Origin: Isoalcanivorax indicus
GTDB taxonomy: Bacteria; Pseudomonadota; Gammaproteobacteria; Pseudomonadales; Alcanivoracaceae
NCBI RefSeq assembly: GCF_003259185.1
Contig: NZ_QGMP01000001.1
Location: forward strand, 806,001 to 870,000
Length of the DNA: 64,000 bases
Reading direction: 5' to 3'
This document shows positions 8,514 through 16,494 of the stretch, piece by piece. Within the stretch, counting starts at the first letter, position 1, and each line of letters opens with the position of its first letter. Both the position numbers and the translations under genes were made by a program. A model generated the notes under the pieces. That model had not been told where the DNA came from and ran no database searches. It saw nothing but the letters and a program-made list of their open reading frames with translations.

Positions 8514-9113
8514 TCAGTCCTCGGAGTTCGTGCTGGTCCAGCCACTCCAGCAGGAATGGCTGTCGGTGCTCACCCGCCAGCAGCCTTGAACCTGAACCGG
8601 TGTGCCCGCTGAGACATTACCGCTAAGGAATTCGGTTTCGCGATGGAAATACAGCTGAAAGTCTGCATCATCCCTGGATCTGAAGTTAACGTGACCAGAT
8701 ACGGCCAGGAAGATGTCTTCTTCAGTGATCTCATCTCCCTCCATCATCATGAAGTCATGCTTGATCGTGCATTCTCCGCCACTAGTGGGATTGCGCGTTG
8801 CATAACGTCTTACCAAGCGGAATTCATGATCTTCGGCATCCAGGGTTTTATTGTTCAATTCGCTGGCTTCGATATTGAACAACAAGGTCCAGCGGGAGAA
8901 TTGCCCGCTTCCTGAACTGTAGTTGGCCACCTGATACCAGAAAGGCTCGTTGGTGGAGCAACGGGTCCCGAGAAACGCGTTGACTTCACGATCAAGAGGA
9001 ATGGCATTCTGATTGCCGGATAGCATATGCCCCGTCAGAAACCGCCGCTCCTCTGAATCGCCACCACAGGCCGCCACCAGCAGGGCCGCCATAACCACCA
9101 GCACATACCGCAT
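8514..9113 (-). CDS. Lipoprotein of unknown function
   Basis: 199-residue predicted lipoprotein: hydrophobic N terminus MRYVLVVMAALLVAAC with lipobox VAAC, Cys16 being the lipidation site, then GGDSEE. Four further cysteines occur in the mature part (RCSTNE, GECTIK, GCWRV, HSCWSG), which could form two disulfides. Start at 9113 is favoured by GAGG nine bases upstream; longer forms from 9128 or 9131 are possible. No family was recognised. The gene is followed by the 31-bp inverted repeat. Confidence 0.75.
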   Translation of the reverse strand: MRYVLVVMAALLVAACGGDSEERRFLTGHMLSGNQNAIPLDREVNAFLGTRCSTNEPFWYQVANYSSGSGQFSRWTLLFNIEASELNNKTLDAEDHEFRLVRRYATRNPTSGGECTIKHDFMMMEGDEITEEDIFLAVSGHVNFRSRDDADFQLYFHRETEFLSGNVSAGTPVQVQGCWRVSTDSHSCWSGWTSTNSED

Positions 9114-9248
9114 CGTTCTTGTCCTCATCACAGAGCCTGCCCCGCATTCTGCGCAGGTTGGTACTTACGCACAACATCCCTGTCGAGGCGGAAAGCGGAA
9201 ATGCGTCGCATATCCGATATCCGGGCGATCGAGCGGGTTGAACAGCGT

Positions 9249-9728
9249 TCAGGACGCGGCGACTGGAAAAGGTGTGAGATGTTTCGGCAGATACAGGGGG
9301 TGGGCCGGTTCGCCAGAGCCGTTCAAGCGCAGGGCGTGCCAGGGTGGCAGCAGGGCGCGTACCTGGCGGGCGCGGTCCAGATGGTGGCCGTGGTTACCCC
9401 AGCCGCCCACGATCACGGCGGCGTCGGCGGCGAGGCGGCGGAGCCACTGATCGTTGCGCGGGCCGATGGGGTCGGTGGCGGCTTTCAGGTCTTCGGGGTA
9501 GGTGGCGCGCCAGGCGAACAGGTTGGCGACGCACAGGCCGCTGTAGCCCCAGTCGCGGGCAAAGCCGATGCAGCGGCGAATGGTGGGGTCATCCTGGCGG
9601 TGATCGGCGGTGGACGGGTTCAGGCCAATGATCAGTGCATAGTCATCACCGTCGCCCCACCAGCGCCACAGGGCGTAGCGGTACTGGCGGCAGCGGGAAA
9701 AGTTGGCGGCGCGGCGCAGGTCTGTCAT
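9249..9728 (-). CDS. DUF1643 domain protein
   Basis: 159-residue cytoplasmic protein of the DUF1643 family, function unknown. The family core is visible: RYALWRWW near the start, then LIIGLNPSTAD, DDPTIRRCIGFARDWGYSG, NLFAWRAT and the C-terminal GWGNHG and LGLN-type (here LRLNGSGEPAHPLYL) pieces. The Met at 9728 is chosen because homologues begin here; the open frame continues upstream in non-homologous sequence. There is no obvious ribosome site ahead of it. It diverges from the nitroreductase gene. Confidence 0.85.
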   Translation of the reverse strand: MTDLRRAANFSRCRQYRYALWRWWGDGDDYALIIGLNPSTADHRQDDPTIRRCIGFARDWGYSGLCVANLFAWRATYPEDLKAATDPIGPRNDQWLRRLAADAAVIVGGWGNHGHHLDRARQVRALLPPWHALRLNGSGEPAHPLYLPKHLTPFPVAAS

Positions 9729-9889
9729 GGGGCAAGGAGTGTAGGGCCTTGGGCGAGGCGCGCCAACCGCGTGGTGGCTGGCGAACCGACTCACGGGGTG
9801 ATATTTCCGGTCAGTGTGTATCCCCGGGCGGGCGTGTAGTGTCCTGCTTCTCCTATAAGCCGATTCCACGACGTGCACCGGGTGTAACC

Positions 9890-10609
9890 ATGGATTTCAA
9901 CGACGTTCTGCATCAGCGCCGCAGTATCCGCGCCTTCAGCGACCGGCCTGTGGCCCCTGAAACCCTCGACGCGCTGCTGGCGGATGCGCTGGCTTCGCCC
10001 AGCTGGTCCAACACTCAACCGTATCGGGTGGCGGTGGCCACCGGCGAGCAGGTGGAGCGTTTGCGCCGGGTGTTGAGCGAGCGCTTTGCCCGGGTCGCCA
10101 CGCTGCAACGGGCGCCGGCGTGGAAAAAGCTGGCGGCGGCGGTGCGCGGCGGTGTGCTGCCCGACGGTGATTTCAAGCCGATCCTGAAATACCCGGCGGA
10201 CCTGCAACCGCGCCGGGTGGCCACCGGGCATGGTCTGTACCAGACGCTGGGTATCGCCCGGAGCGATCATGCCGCGCGGGACGCGCAAATGGCGCGCAAT
10301 TTCAGTTTCTTCGATGCGCCGGTGGCGATGTTTATCTTTGCGCACAAGGGGTTGGGCGCCTATTCGGCGCTGGATGCCGGCATTTTCCTGCAAAGTCTGA
10401 TGTTGTCGGCGACCAACCGGGGGCTGGGCACGTGTGCGCAGGGCGCGCTGGCGCTGTGGCGTTCGCCGCTGGAGGCCGAGTTCGAGATTCCGAAGGACTA
10501 TCAACTGCTGTGCGGCCTGTCGCTGGGCTATCCCGCTGATGAGGTGGTGAATACCTATCGCCCGGACCGGCGCACGCTGGACGAACTGGTGCTGAGTAAT
10601 AGAACGTAA
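9890..10609 (+). CDS. Nitroreductase family protein
   Basis: FMN-dependent NAD(P)H oxidoreductase of 239 residues. The N terminus MDFNDVLHQRRSIRAFSDRP contains the FMN phosphate-binding RRSIR pattern, followed by SPSWSNTQPYRVAVATG, which is the usual active-site and FMN contact region; the C-terminal ICGLSLGYP-type segment (LLCGLSLGYPADE) is also typical. The ATG at 9890 is the natural start because the upstream open frame has no homology. Natural substrate is unknown: nitroaromatics, quinones or enals are possible. The dodecin gene follows 66 bases downstream. Confidence 0.88.
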   Translation: MDFNDVLHQRRSIRAFSDRPVAPETLDALLADALASPSWSNTQPYRVAVATGEQVERLRRVLSERFARVATLQRAPAWKKLAAAVRGGVLPDGDFKPILKYPADLQPRRVATGHGLYQTLGIARSDHAARDAQMARNFSFFDAPVAMFIFAHKGLGAYSALDAGIFLQSLMLSATNRGLGTCAQGALALWRSPLEAEFEIPKDYQLLCGLSLGYPADEVVNTYRPDRRTLDELVLSNRT

Positions 10610-10675
10610 AGTGACGTTGAGGTGACCAGGGCAGGGGCGCACACTGGAGGTACAGTCATTACACAGGAGCGTGTC

Positions 10676-10891
10676 ATGAGTGATCATCACACTTATCGCA
10701 AGACCGAGGTTGTCGGCTCATCGAAAAAAAGCATCGAGGGCGCGATTGAAAATGCCCTGGCCGAGTGTGCCAAGACCGTGCGCCACATGGAGTGGTTTGA
10801 AGTGACCGAGACGCGTGGGCATATCGTCGATGGCAAACTCGGTCACTATCAGGTGTCGCTCAAGGTCGGCTTCCGGGTAGAAGGGAGTTGA
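10676..10891 (+). CDS. Dodecin family flavin-binding protein
   Basis: 71-residue protein matching dodecin, a dodecameric flavin storage and quenching protein. The conserved body is TYRKTEVVGSSKKSIEGAI, then MEWFEVTETRGHI, with the Trp that stacks on flavin, and YQVSLKVGFRVE at the end. ACAGGAG stands eight bases before the ATG at 10676. It follows a flavoprotein (nitroreductase), which fits a flavin-related role. Its stop codon abuts the stop of the convergent UbiB-like gene. Confidence 0.88.
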   Translation: MSDHHTYRKTEVVGSSKKSIEGAIENALAECAKTVRHMEWFEVTETRGHIVDGKLGHYQVSLKVGFRVEGS

Positions 10892-12490
10892 TCAGGCCGC
10901 CTGTTCCTCGGGCGCCATGAGGTAAGGCAGCAAACACCGCGCCACATCAAGGCGTGGCTGGTAATGCATGAACAGCCCGCTCAGTGATCCGAACACCCGC
11001 GCCAGCAAAATGAAATCGGCGGGCAGGGTGTCCACCGGATCATCGGACGCCTGCTGGAGCAGCTCACGCGCCGTGGCGGCCAGCATTTCTGCCGAGGGCC
11101 ATTCCGCGCCGTCGGCACCGCGCAGTGCAGCATCACGAAACTGCTTCAGCAAGGCTTCCGAAAACGCCAGCAATGTTGCCGGGTTGCCACTGCGGGTGAC
11201 AAAACCCAGTGCCGCCAGTTGCGTGGCGATGGTGTCGCTGTCGCCGATAATGGCGGCTTGCAGAACCCGGAAATAGCCAGCGCGTCGGTTGCCACTGACC
11301 GGGTCATGGCCGAAGAGTGCGGTACAACCGAAATCCAGCAGCACCAGATCGCCGTCTTCGCTGACCAGCAGGTTGCCGGGATGCGGGTCGGCCTGGAACA
11401 TGCCCAGCCGTAATACCTGATGAAAATAGACATCCAGCAGGCGATACAACAGGCGGTCCACCGTGGCGCTGTCCCCGGCGGCGCGGGCTTCATCCAGCAC
11501 TGTGGTGAACTTGCGCCCGTGGATGAATTCGCTGGTCATGACGCGTGCGCTGCACAGCGCTTGTACAGGCTCCGGTGCCCGCACACCCGGCACACAGGCC
11601 AGTTCGTGATGCATGATACGGGTCATGCGCGTTTCACTGATGTAGTCCAGCTCATCGCGCACGCTGCGTTCGATTTCACCCACGATGGTGGGCATGTCGG
11701 TGGGGGGCAGCAGACTGCTGACGCTGTCCAGAAAAATGCGCAGTAATGCCAGATCCATCTCGATGATGTCCGCCAGCCCGGGCCGCTGCACCTTGACCGC
11801 CACATCGCGACCGTCGTGCAGCCGCGCCCGGTGTACCTGGCCGATGCTCGCGCAGGCCAGCGGCTCGGCGTCGAACTCAGCAAACAGCTCGGCCAGCGGC
11901 TTGCCGAAGTCGGCTTCCAGTACCGCGCGCACTTGCTCAAAGGATTCGGGGGCCGCCTGGTCCTGCAACACGGCCAGTTCATCCACCCAGGCCTGCGGCA
12001 ACAGGTCGGGGCGTGTAGACAGCAGCTGGCCGATCTTCAGAAAGGCGCCGCCCTGTTTCAGCGAGGTATCGCGAAAACGTCGTGCGTTCTTGCGGTGCAG
12101 CGTTTGCAGTGCTGCATCACGCTGCGCCATGGGGATAAAGGCACTGCGCGTGCCCCAGAAGCGATAGCTGGCCGCCACCTTGGTCAGCATCCAGCCGGTG
12201 ATGCCCAGGCGCTTCAGACGCGCGGGCCAGCGGCCCACTTCCGCAGCGAGTTGCTGGCATTCGGTGGCCATGTCGCTGGCGCCGCTTTCCACCAGCCGCC
12301 AGGCGGTGCGCGTTTGCTCGGCGAGCGCGCGGCCCTGCCAGGCGGCCTTTTCCAGGGTGGTGATGCTGGCGTCCAGAATCGCCATCCAGGCACGCAGGCC
12401 GCCGTCGGTGCTGCGTTCGTCGGCGAAGTCGTGCAGTGCCTGCCAGCGATCTTCGGTGCGGGGCGTCAGGTCCTTGTTGCCATGAGCCAT
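10892..12490 (-). CDS. ABC1/UbiB-family atypical kinase
   Basis: 532-residue protein of the ADCK/UbiB group. Family marks are the KxGQ-type segment GAFLKIGQLLSTRPDLLP, the alanine-rich ATP loop ASIGQVHRA, VAVKVQRPG, and the catalytic region QADPHPGNLL followed by LLDFG. UbiB itself supports ubiquinone synthesis, but this gene is not beside other ubi genes and is closer to general AarF/ABC1 proteins, so the lipid-linked role is open. The start at 12490 has GGAG nine bases upstream; the open frame extends further left without homology. The promoter region holds a half-palindrome shared with the neighbouring RHH regulator. Confidence 0.85.
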   Translation of the reverse strand: MAHGNKDLTPRTEDRWQALHDFADERSTDGGLRAWMAILDASITTLEKAAWQGRALAEQTRTAWRLVESGASDMATECQQLAAEVGRWPARLKRLGITGWMLTKVAASYRFWGTRSAFIPMAQRDAALQTLHRKNARRFRDTSLKQGGAFLKIGQLLSTRPDLLPQAWVDELAVLQDQAAPESFEQVRAVLEADFGKPLAELFAEFDAEPLACASIGQVHRARLHDGRDVAVKVQRPGLADIIEMDLALLRIFLDSVSSLLPPTDMPTIVGEIERSVRDELDYISETRMTRIMHHELACVPGVRAPEPVQALCSARVMTSEFIHGRKFTTVLDEARAAGDSATVDRLLYRLLDVYFHQVLRLGMFQADPHPGNLLVSEDGDLVLLDFGCTALFGHDPVSGNRRAGYFRVLQAAIIGDSDTIATQLAALGFVTRSGNPATLLAFSEALLKQFRDAALRGADGAEWPSAEMLAATARELLQQASDDPVDTLPADFILLARVFGSLSGLFMHYQPRLDVARCLLPYLMAPEEQAA

Positions 12491-12525
12491 GGGGCCGTCT
12501 CCGTCGAATAATCCGTCAAGGTAAT

Positions 12526-12542
12526 ATTTTGTAGTACAGTGT
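12526..12542 (-). promoter_or_regulatory. Candidate operator ahead of the UbiB-like gene
   Basis: On the minus strand this reads ACACTGTA-C-TACAAAAT. Its right half TACAAAAT equals the reverse complement of the left half ATTTTGTA of the site at 13105-13121, giving an ideal palindrome ATTTTGTA-C-TACAAAAT. It sits 36 bases before the UbiB-like start. It could be bound by the RHH protein encoded next door. Confidence 0.45.
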
Positions 12543-12550
12543 TGCGTCAT

Positions 12551-12573
12551 AAAAAGCCGCCTCGCGGGCGGCT
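12551..12573 (-). terminator. Rho-independent terminator of the RHH/zinc-ribbon gene
   Basis: On the minus strand, AGCCGCC and GGCGGCT form a 7-bp GC-rich stem around CGCGA, followed by TTTTT. It lies 24 bases past the stop codon of the RHH regulator and just before the UbiB-like promoter region, so the two genes are separate transcripts. Confidence 0.85.
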
Positions 12574-12596
12574 GCGGTGGTGCTACATAAAGCGGG

Positions 12597-13085
12597 CTAC
12601 AACTTGTCGATACAGTCCGTGCACAGCCACACCGCCGGTGCACCGGGGACGCTGCTGAGCCCGCGGAAGGCCCGCTGGCCCCGGCCTAATGCCACACCGC
12701 ACCGGATACACTGATCCGGCCGGTTGATGATCACGTCCTGCCAGGCGTCCACCGCCTCCATCAGGGCTGCGGCTTCTTCGCCCCCTTCAGTGGCGGGCAC
12801 ACGCGGTGTATGGCCGCGCTCACCCCGTGCGGAGGCTGCCAGACGGCGGGCATCGCGAGTGACGTTCCCGACCAGGCTGGCGGAATCCGCCACGATGTTG
12901 TCCACCAGATTGAAGGTGTCTTCCAGCACATGGCGGATCAGATGCGACACGCTGACGCGCTCGCGCTCGGCGGCATCCTTCAGGGTGCTTTCCAGATCCC
13001 GGGGGACCCGGGTCTGGATCACCCGATCCTTGCGTTCGGTGTCATCGCTGGGCTTGCGGCCCCGGCGGCGCGGGCTGTCTGGCAT
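12597..13085 (-). CDS. Ribbon-helix-helix regulator with C-terminal zinc ribbon
   Basis: 162-residue protein that appears to join two modules. Residues about 20-62 (VIQTRVPRDLESTLKDAAER, then VSVSHLIRHVLEDTF) look like an Arc/MetJ-type ribbon-helix-helix DNA-binding domain, preceded by a basic tail RRRGRKP. The C terminus has C126-x2-C129 and C155-x2-C158, a likely zinc site. The Met at 13085 is preferred; the frame can be read from a TTG at 13118, but that lies inside the promoter. It has its own promoter and terminator. Partial palindromes in its promoter and that of the UbiB-like gene suggest autoregulation. I know of no named family with this exact layout. Confidence 0.75.
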   Translation of the reverse strand: MPDSPRRRGRKPSDDTERKDRVIQTRVPRDLESTLKDAAERERVSVSHLIRHVLEDTFNLVDNIVADSASLVGNVTRDARRLAASARGERGHTPRVPATEGGEEAAALMEAVDAWQDVIINRPDQCIRCGVALGRGQRAFRGLSSVPGAPAVWLCTDCIDKL

Positions 13086-13104
13086 GTCGCTGTCCGACTG
13101 TCGT

Positions 13105-13151
13105 TTAATGTAGTACAAAATAAAGGATCAGCAGCAGCGGGTCAAGTGGAG
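13105..13151 (-). promoter_or_regulatory. Promoter and candidate operator of the RHH regulator
   Basis: On the minus strand, TTGACC and TATTTT are separated by 17 bases, a good sigma-70 promoter. The palindrome-like site ATTTTGTA-C-TACATTAA (13105-13121) overlaps the -10 end and the probable transcription start, where a repressor would block polymerase. Confidence 0.65.
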
Positions 13152-13154
13152 GGG

Positions 13155-13439
13155 TCAGCTGGTGACCTGCACCGACGCCTCGAAGGCGATATGGTCTGCC
13201 AGGATGGCCAGTTCGCCGGGCGCTTCCGGCGCATGCCAGGCGCCGTTGGCCAGCGTGCCGCCGTCCGGGGAGTGCAGATCGAAGTAGTACAGGGGGCCGG
13301 CGAGGCGATGCTGGCCGCTGAGCGAGGTTTTCACCAGAAAACGCTCGTCCACGGTCGCCCTGGGGAAATAGTGGTGCCCACCGAGAACGATGGTCTGATT
13401 GCTCTGGGCAATGACCTGCCCGCGCCAGATGGCTTTCAT
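13155..13439 (-). CDS. DUF427 domain protein
   Basis: 94-residue protein of the DUF427 family, a small beta-rich fold of unknown function. MKAIWRGQVIAQSNQTIVL, HYFPRATVDERFL and the later YYFDLHSPDGG region follow the usual family pattern, including the FPxxxV and Y-F-D-L elements. The ATG at 13439 has GGGGG about seven bases upstream, and homologues start there, although the frame is open further left. It stands between ectD and the RHH regulator, all on the minus strand, and is probably transcribed on its own because a GC-rich hairpin follows ectD. Confidence 0.85.
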   Translation of the reverse strand: MKAIWRGQVIAQSNQTIVLGGHHYFPRATVDERFLVKTSLSGQHRLAGPLYYFDLHSPDGGTLANGAWHAPEAPGELAILADHIAFEASVQVTS

Positions 13440-13623
13440 GGCATACCCCCGGAAAATGATGCCCTGTAAAAAATGAACCTGATTCATGATTATTGATGCC
13501 TCAAGAATACTGTATTCGGGCATCACGGGAATCATGCCACGACGCAATGGCGCGATGTGACCGGGTGTGGCGTGTACGGACAAAAAAGTGCCAGTGATAG
13601 CGCCGCAGTGGGCCCAGAGCAGG

Positions 13624-13646
13624 GCCCCGCCCGTGCCGGGCGGGGC
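13624..13646 (-). terminator. GC-rich hairpin after ectD
   Basis: 9-bp stem GCCCCGCCC/GGGCGGGGC with a 5-nt loop, beginning eight bases beyond the ectD stop on the minus strand. There is no T-run, so termination is likely but not of the textbook form. Confidence 0.6.
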
Positions 13647-13653
13647 GAAGGGC

Positions 13654-14604
13654 TCAGGAGCCTACCGCCTCGGGCAACGGGCTCGCCGCTGCCACCAGCG
13701 CGGCATAGTCTGGGCTGGCTTCCCTGAGCGCTTCAGGTGCGCCGCGTGCCGCCAGGTACTCGGGGCGCGGCGCTGGCGCTGCATAGGGGCGGCGCAGGCT
13801 GTTGCGCACGCTGTTGAACACAAAAAAGATGTTCGAGCGTGGCAGCGGGCTGATGTTTTCGCTGCTGCCGTGCAATACGTTGCAGTCGAACAGCACGATA
13901 CTGCCTGCCTTCCCGGTGGCCTGGCGGATGCCGCCTTGCGTGCACAGCTGCTGGACAAATTCGGCGGGCGGTGTGCCCAGTTGCTGCGCCTTCAGCGACT
14001 GCTCGTAGTGGCGCGCTGGCGTTTCGCCGGGGCAACTGATGAAAGTGCGATGAGATCCCGGGACCAGCATGAGCGGCCCGTTGAAGGGGGTGTTGTCGGT
14101 CAGGCTGACACTGGCGGACAGCGCGCGCATGCGCGGCATCCCGTCTTCGGCATGCCAAGTTTCGAAATCGGAATGCCAGTAGAAGCCCTTGCCGCTCAGC
14201 CCCGGTTTGAAGTTCACCCGGGCCTGATGAATGTATACCTCATCATCCAGCAGGAAGCGGGCCAGACGCAGCAGGCGCGGGTCGCGCGTCAGTGCGTCGT
14301 ACACCGGGCTGTGACGATGCGGCGCAAACAGGGAGCGCAGGGCGCCGGTGTTCGCTTCGGTGATGGCTTCCGGGCGAGCCAGGAGCCGGGTGTCGCCGCT
14401 CAAGCGGCCCAGTTCCTCGCGGAACAGCGCCACCTCCTCGGCGCTGAACAGACCCTCCAGCACCAGGAAGCCGTCGCGGCACCACTGGTCATATTGCTGG
14501 CGCGTCAGCGGCGCGTCGGCGGACCAGGGTTGCCAGGCGCAGGGTTCAAGACGTGGCAGGGCCGCAGCGGGCCCATGATGACGGGACGGATAAACATCCT
14601 TCAT
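13654..14604 (-). CDS. ectD: Ectoine hydroxylase
   Basis: 316-residue Fe(II)/2-oxoglutarate dioxygenase that converts ectoine to 5-hydroxyectoine, an osmo- and thermoprotectant. The diagnostic EctD stretch FYWHSDFETWHAEDGMPRMR lies at residues 141-160; predicted iron ligands are H144, D146 and H245 (HGSSEN). FNGPLMLVPGSH is also typical. No ectA, ectB or ectC gene is adjacent, so ectoine must be made elsewhere in the genome or imported. An alternative PhyH-family activity is less likely given the exact signature. A good start is the ATG at 14604. Confidence 0.92.
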   Translation of the reverse strand: MKDVYPSRHHGPAAALPRLEPCAWQPWSADAPLTRQQYDQWCRDGFLVLEGLFSAEEVALFREELGRLSGDTRLLARPEAITEANTGALRSLFAPHRHSPVYDALTRDPRLLRLARFLLDDEVYIHQARVNFKPGLSGKGFYWHSDFETWHAEDGMPRMRALSASVSLTDNTPFNGPLMLVPGSHRTFISCPGETPARHYEQSLKAQQLGTPPAEFVQQLCTQGGIRQATGKAGSIVLFDCNVLHGSSENISPLPRSNIFFVFNSVRNSLRRPYAAPAPRPEYLAARGAPEALREASPDYAALVAAASPLPEAVGS

Positions 14605-14688
14605 GACTGACTACTCCATGAATATCAGGTTATCTGTCTTGGGGACTTACCGTGGGTCATCTAGGGGCGATGGTGCAAATTTCAAGGG

Positions 14689-14694
14689 TATAAT
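14689..14694 (+). promoter_or_regulatory. Candidate -10 box ahead of the thioesterase
   Basis: A perfect TATAAT, 35 bases before the thioesterase ATG. No good -35 box stands at 16-18 bases upstream, so the call rests on the -10 element alone. Confidence 0.45.
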
Positions 14695-14729
14695 GCGGCC
14701 TCCTTTTCCGCGTTGTATCCGGAGCTGCC

Positions 14730-15116
14730 ATGCATTGTCTGACCCTCACCCCGCGCTTTTACGAAACCGATGCTTTCGGCCATATCAACAACACCGTGGT
14801 GGCCGGCTGGTTCGAAACCGGCCGTGCAACGGTGTTCGAGCTGTTCGCCGAGGCGGACAAGCCTGCGGTGATGCCGTTGATCCTGGCGCGCATCGAGGTG
14901 GATTTCGTCGGCCAGATCTATTACGGCGCCGAGGTGGAAATCCGCACGCGGGTCGGTGAGCTGGGCAACAGCTCCTTCGAGGTACTTCAGGAAGCCTGGC
15001 AGAAGGGCGCGCTGGTGGCTCGTGGCCGCGCCGTACAGGTGCATTTTGATCATGCGACCCAGCGCAGCGCACCGCTGAGCGACGACAAGCGCCGCCTGCT
15101 TGAAGGGCTGCGCTGA
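14730..15116 (+). CDS. Hotdog-fold acyl-CoA thioesterase
   Basis: 128-residue member of the YbgC/4-hydroxybenzoyl-CoA thioesterase group. The N-terminal active-site pattern YETDAFGHINNTVVAGWFE contains Asp14, which is the catalytic position in this family, and the helix that follows. It would hydrolyse an acyl-CoA to free CoA and acid in the cytoplasm; chain length cannot be deduced. It starts at the ATG at 14730 preceded by GGAGCTGCC. The next gene begins 73 bases later on the same strand. Confidence 0.88.
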   Translation: MHCLTLTPRFYETDAFGHINNTVVAGWFETGRATVFELFAEADKPAVMPLILARIEVDFVGQIYYGAEVEIRTRVGELGNSSFEVLQEAWQKGALVARGRAVQVHFDHATQRSAPLSDDKRRLLEGLR

Positions 15117-15189
15117 ACCCGCGTGGTTTGAACATTCCTGTCGCGTCAGGGTCTTATTCTCCGCGCTGTTTCTTTTTCAGGAGTATCTG

Positions 15190-15765
15190 ATGTTTTTACG
15201 ATGGGTATCCGGGGTGGTCAGTCTGATTGTGCTGTCCGGTCTTGCCATGGTCGCGTTGGCAGCGGAAAAACTGCCTGCCGAACTGGACGTGGACGGCACG
15301 AAGCTGGTGCTCAACGGAGAAGGCGTACGCAACCGCTTTTTCATGGATATTTACACCGCCGGGCTGTATCTGAGCGAAACCAACGGCAACGCCGAAGAGA
15401 TCGTGCAAAAAGATGCAGTGCAGGCGGTGCGCCTGAAAATTACCTCGTCGCGCGTTTCCCGAGCCCGTTTTATCGATTCCATCGAGGACGGTATACGCAA
15501 GTCCGCCGGTGATGACTTTCCACGTTATGCGCCTTTTATCGATGAGCTGCGCGAAGAAATGGACGCCCAGGATATCCAGATCAACGTGGGTGACCTGTTC
15601 GGCTTCGATTACGTTCCCGGCGAGGGCACACGCATCCTGCGCAATGGTGAAGTGATGCGTGTCATCGAGGGTCTGGATTTCAAACAGGTGCTGTTCGGCA
15701 TCTACCTGGGCAACGACCCGATCCAGGATTCCCTGAAACGTGAAATGCTGGGCGAAGGTGTGTAA
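15190..15765 (+). CDS. Exported chalcone-isomerase-fold protein
   Basis: 191-residue protein with a cleavable-looking signal peptide (hydrophobic residues about 6-24, ending ALAAEK) and a chalcone isomerase-like domain: LVLNGEGVRNRFFMDIYTAG, LYLSE, and the later FDYVPGEGTRI and FGIYLGNDPI segments. Bacterial members are periplasmic, are not known to act on flavonoids and have unclear roles, with lipid binding suggested. CAGGAG precedes the ATG at 15190 by six bases, and the open frame upstream is not homologous. Confidence 0.85.
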   Translation: MFLRWVSGVVSLIVLSGLAMVALAAEKLPAELDVDGTKLVLNGEGVRNRFFMDIYTAGLYLSETNGNAEEIVQKDAVQAVRLKITSSRVSRARFIDSIEDGIRKSAGDDFPRYAPFIDELREEMDAQDIQINVGDLFGFDYVPGEGTRILRNGEVMRVIEGLDFKQVLFGIYLGNDPIQDSLKREMLGEGV

Positions 15766-15798
15766 AAAGAAAGGCTGTGTAGAACGAGAAAGTATGGC

Positions 15799-16467
15799 AT
15801 GAGGAAGATGTCCCCCTTGCTGTGCGGGCCGCTGCTCTGGTTTGGCGCTGCCCCCGTCCATGCCGCAGGCGGCCACTATGCGGTGGACGACGCCACCCTG
15901 GCTGATCCGGGCCGATGCCAGTTCGAGGCCTGGTACACCCACGCCGACAGCAACCATCGCAGCGTGACCGCGCTGCCTGCCTGCAACCCCACGGGCAACC
16001 TTGAACTGACTCTGGGCATGACCCGCGAGTGGCTGGAAGACGGCAATGACACCGAAGTGGAGTTCGCCGGGAAGACGCTGCTGCGCGATCTGGAAGAGGG
16101 CGGCATGGGTGTTGCACTGTCGGTGGCCACCTTCTGGCGCAACGAGACCGATCGCTTCGAGGCTGTTGAAGTCGTGCTGCCAGTGAGCGTTCCGGTGAAT
16201 GACCGCCTGCTCACCCACGTCAACGTGGGCTGGGGCCGGGAGCGCGGTGAACAGGACGACGCACTTTGGGGCCTGGGGGCCGAATTGGATCTGAACCATG
16301 GCTTCAGTCTGATTGGCGAGAGCTACGGCAGCCACCGCGGCGGCACCCGGCTGGGCGCGGGTTTGCGCTACGCGATCGGGCCGGTCGATCTTGATCTGGC
16401 CTGGGACCGCTCACGCGCCGAGCGTCACGATGACGCCGTCATCGCTGGTGCCGCCATCGCATTCTGA
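15799..16467 (+). CDS. Predicted outer-membrane beta-barrel protein
   Basis: 222-residue exported protein. A signal peptide is seen at residues 1-22 (LLWFGAAPVHA). The rest alternates hydrophobic and polar residues in short strands (LELTLGMTREWLE, GVALSVATFW, LLTHVNVGWG, LDLDLAWD) and ends in Phe, a common barrel C-terminal signal. It resembles the copper/transporter-like small barrels of proteobacteria, but no named family was recognised. It follows the chalcone-isomerase-like gene by 33 bases, so they may share a transcript and an envelope role. Confidence 0.7.
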   Translation: MRKMSPLLCGPLLWFGAAPVHAAGGHYAVDDATLADPGRCQFEAWYTHADSNHRSVTALPACNPTGNLELTLGMTREWLEDGNDTEVEFAGKTLLRDLEEGGMGVALSVATFWRNETDRFEAVEVVLPVSVPVNDRLLTHVNVGWGRERGEQDDALWGLGAELDLNHGFSLIGESYGSHRGGTRLGAGLRYAIGPVDLDLAWDRSRAERHDDAVIAGAAIAF

Positions 16468-16494
16468 TATCCGGTTAAGGATTTCGACGGCCTG

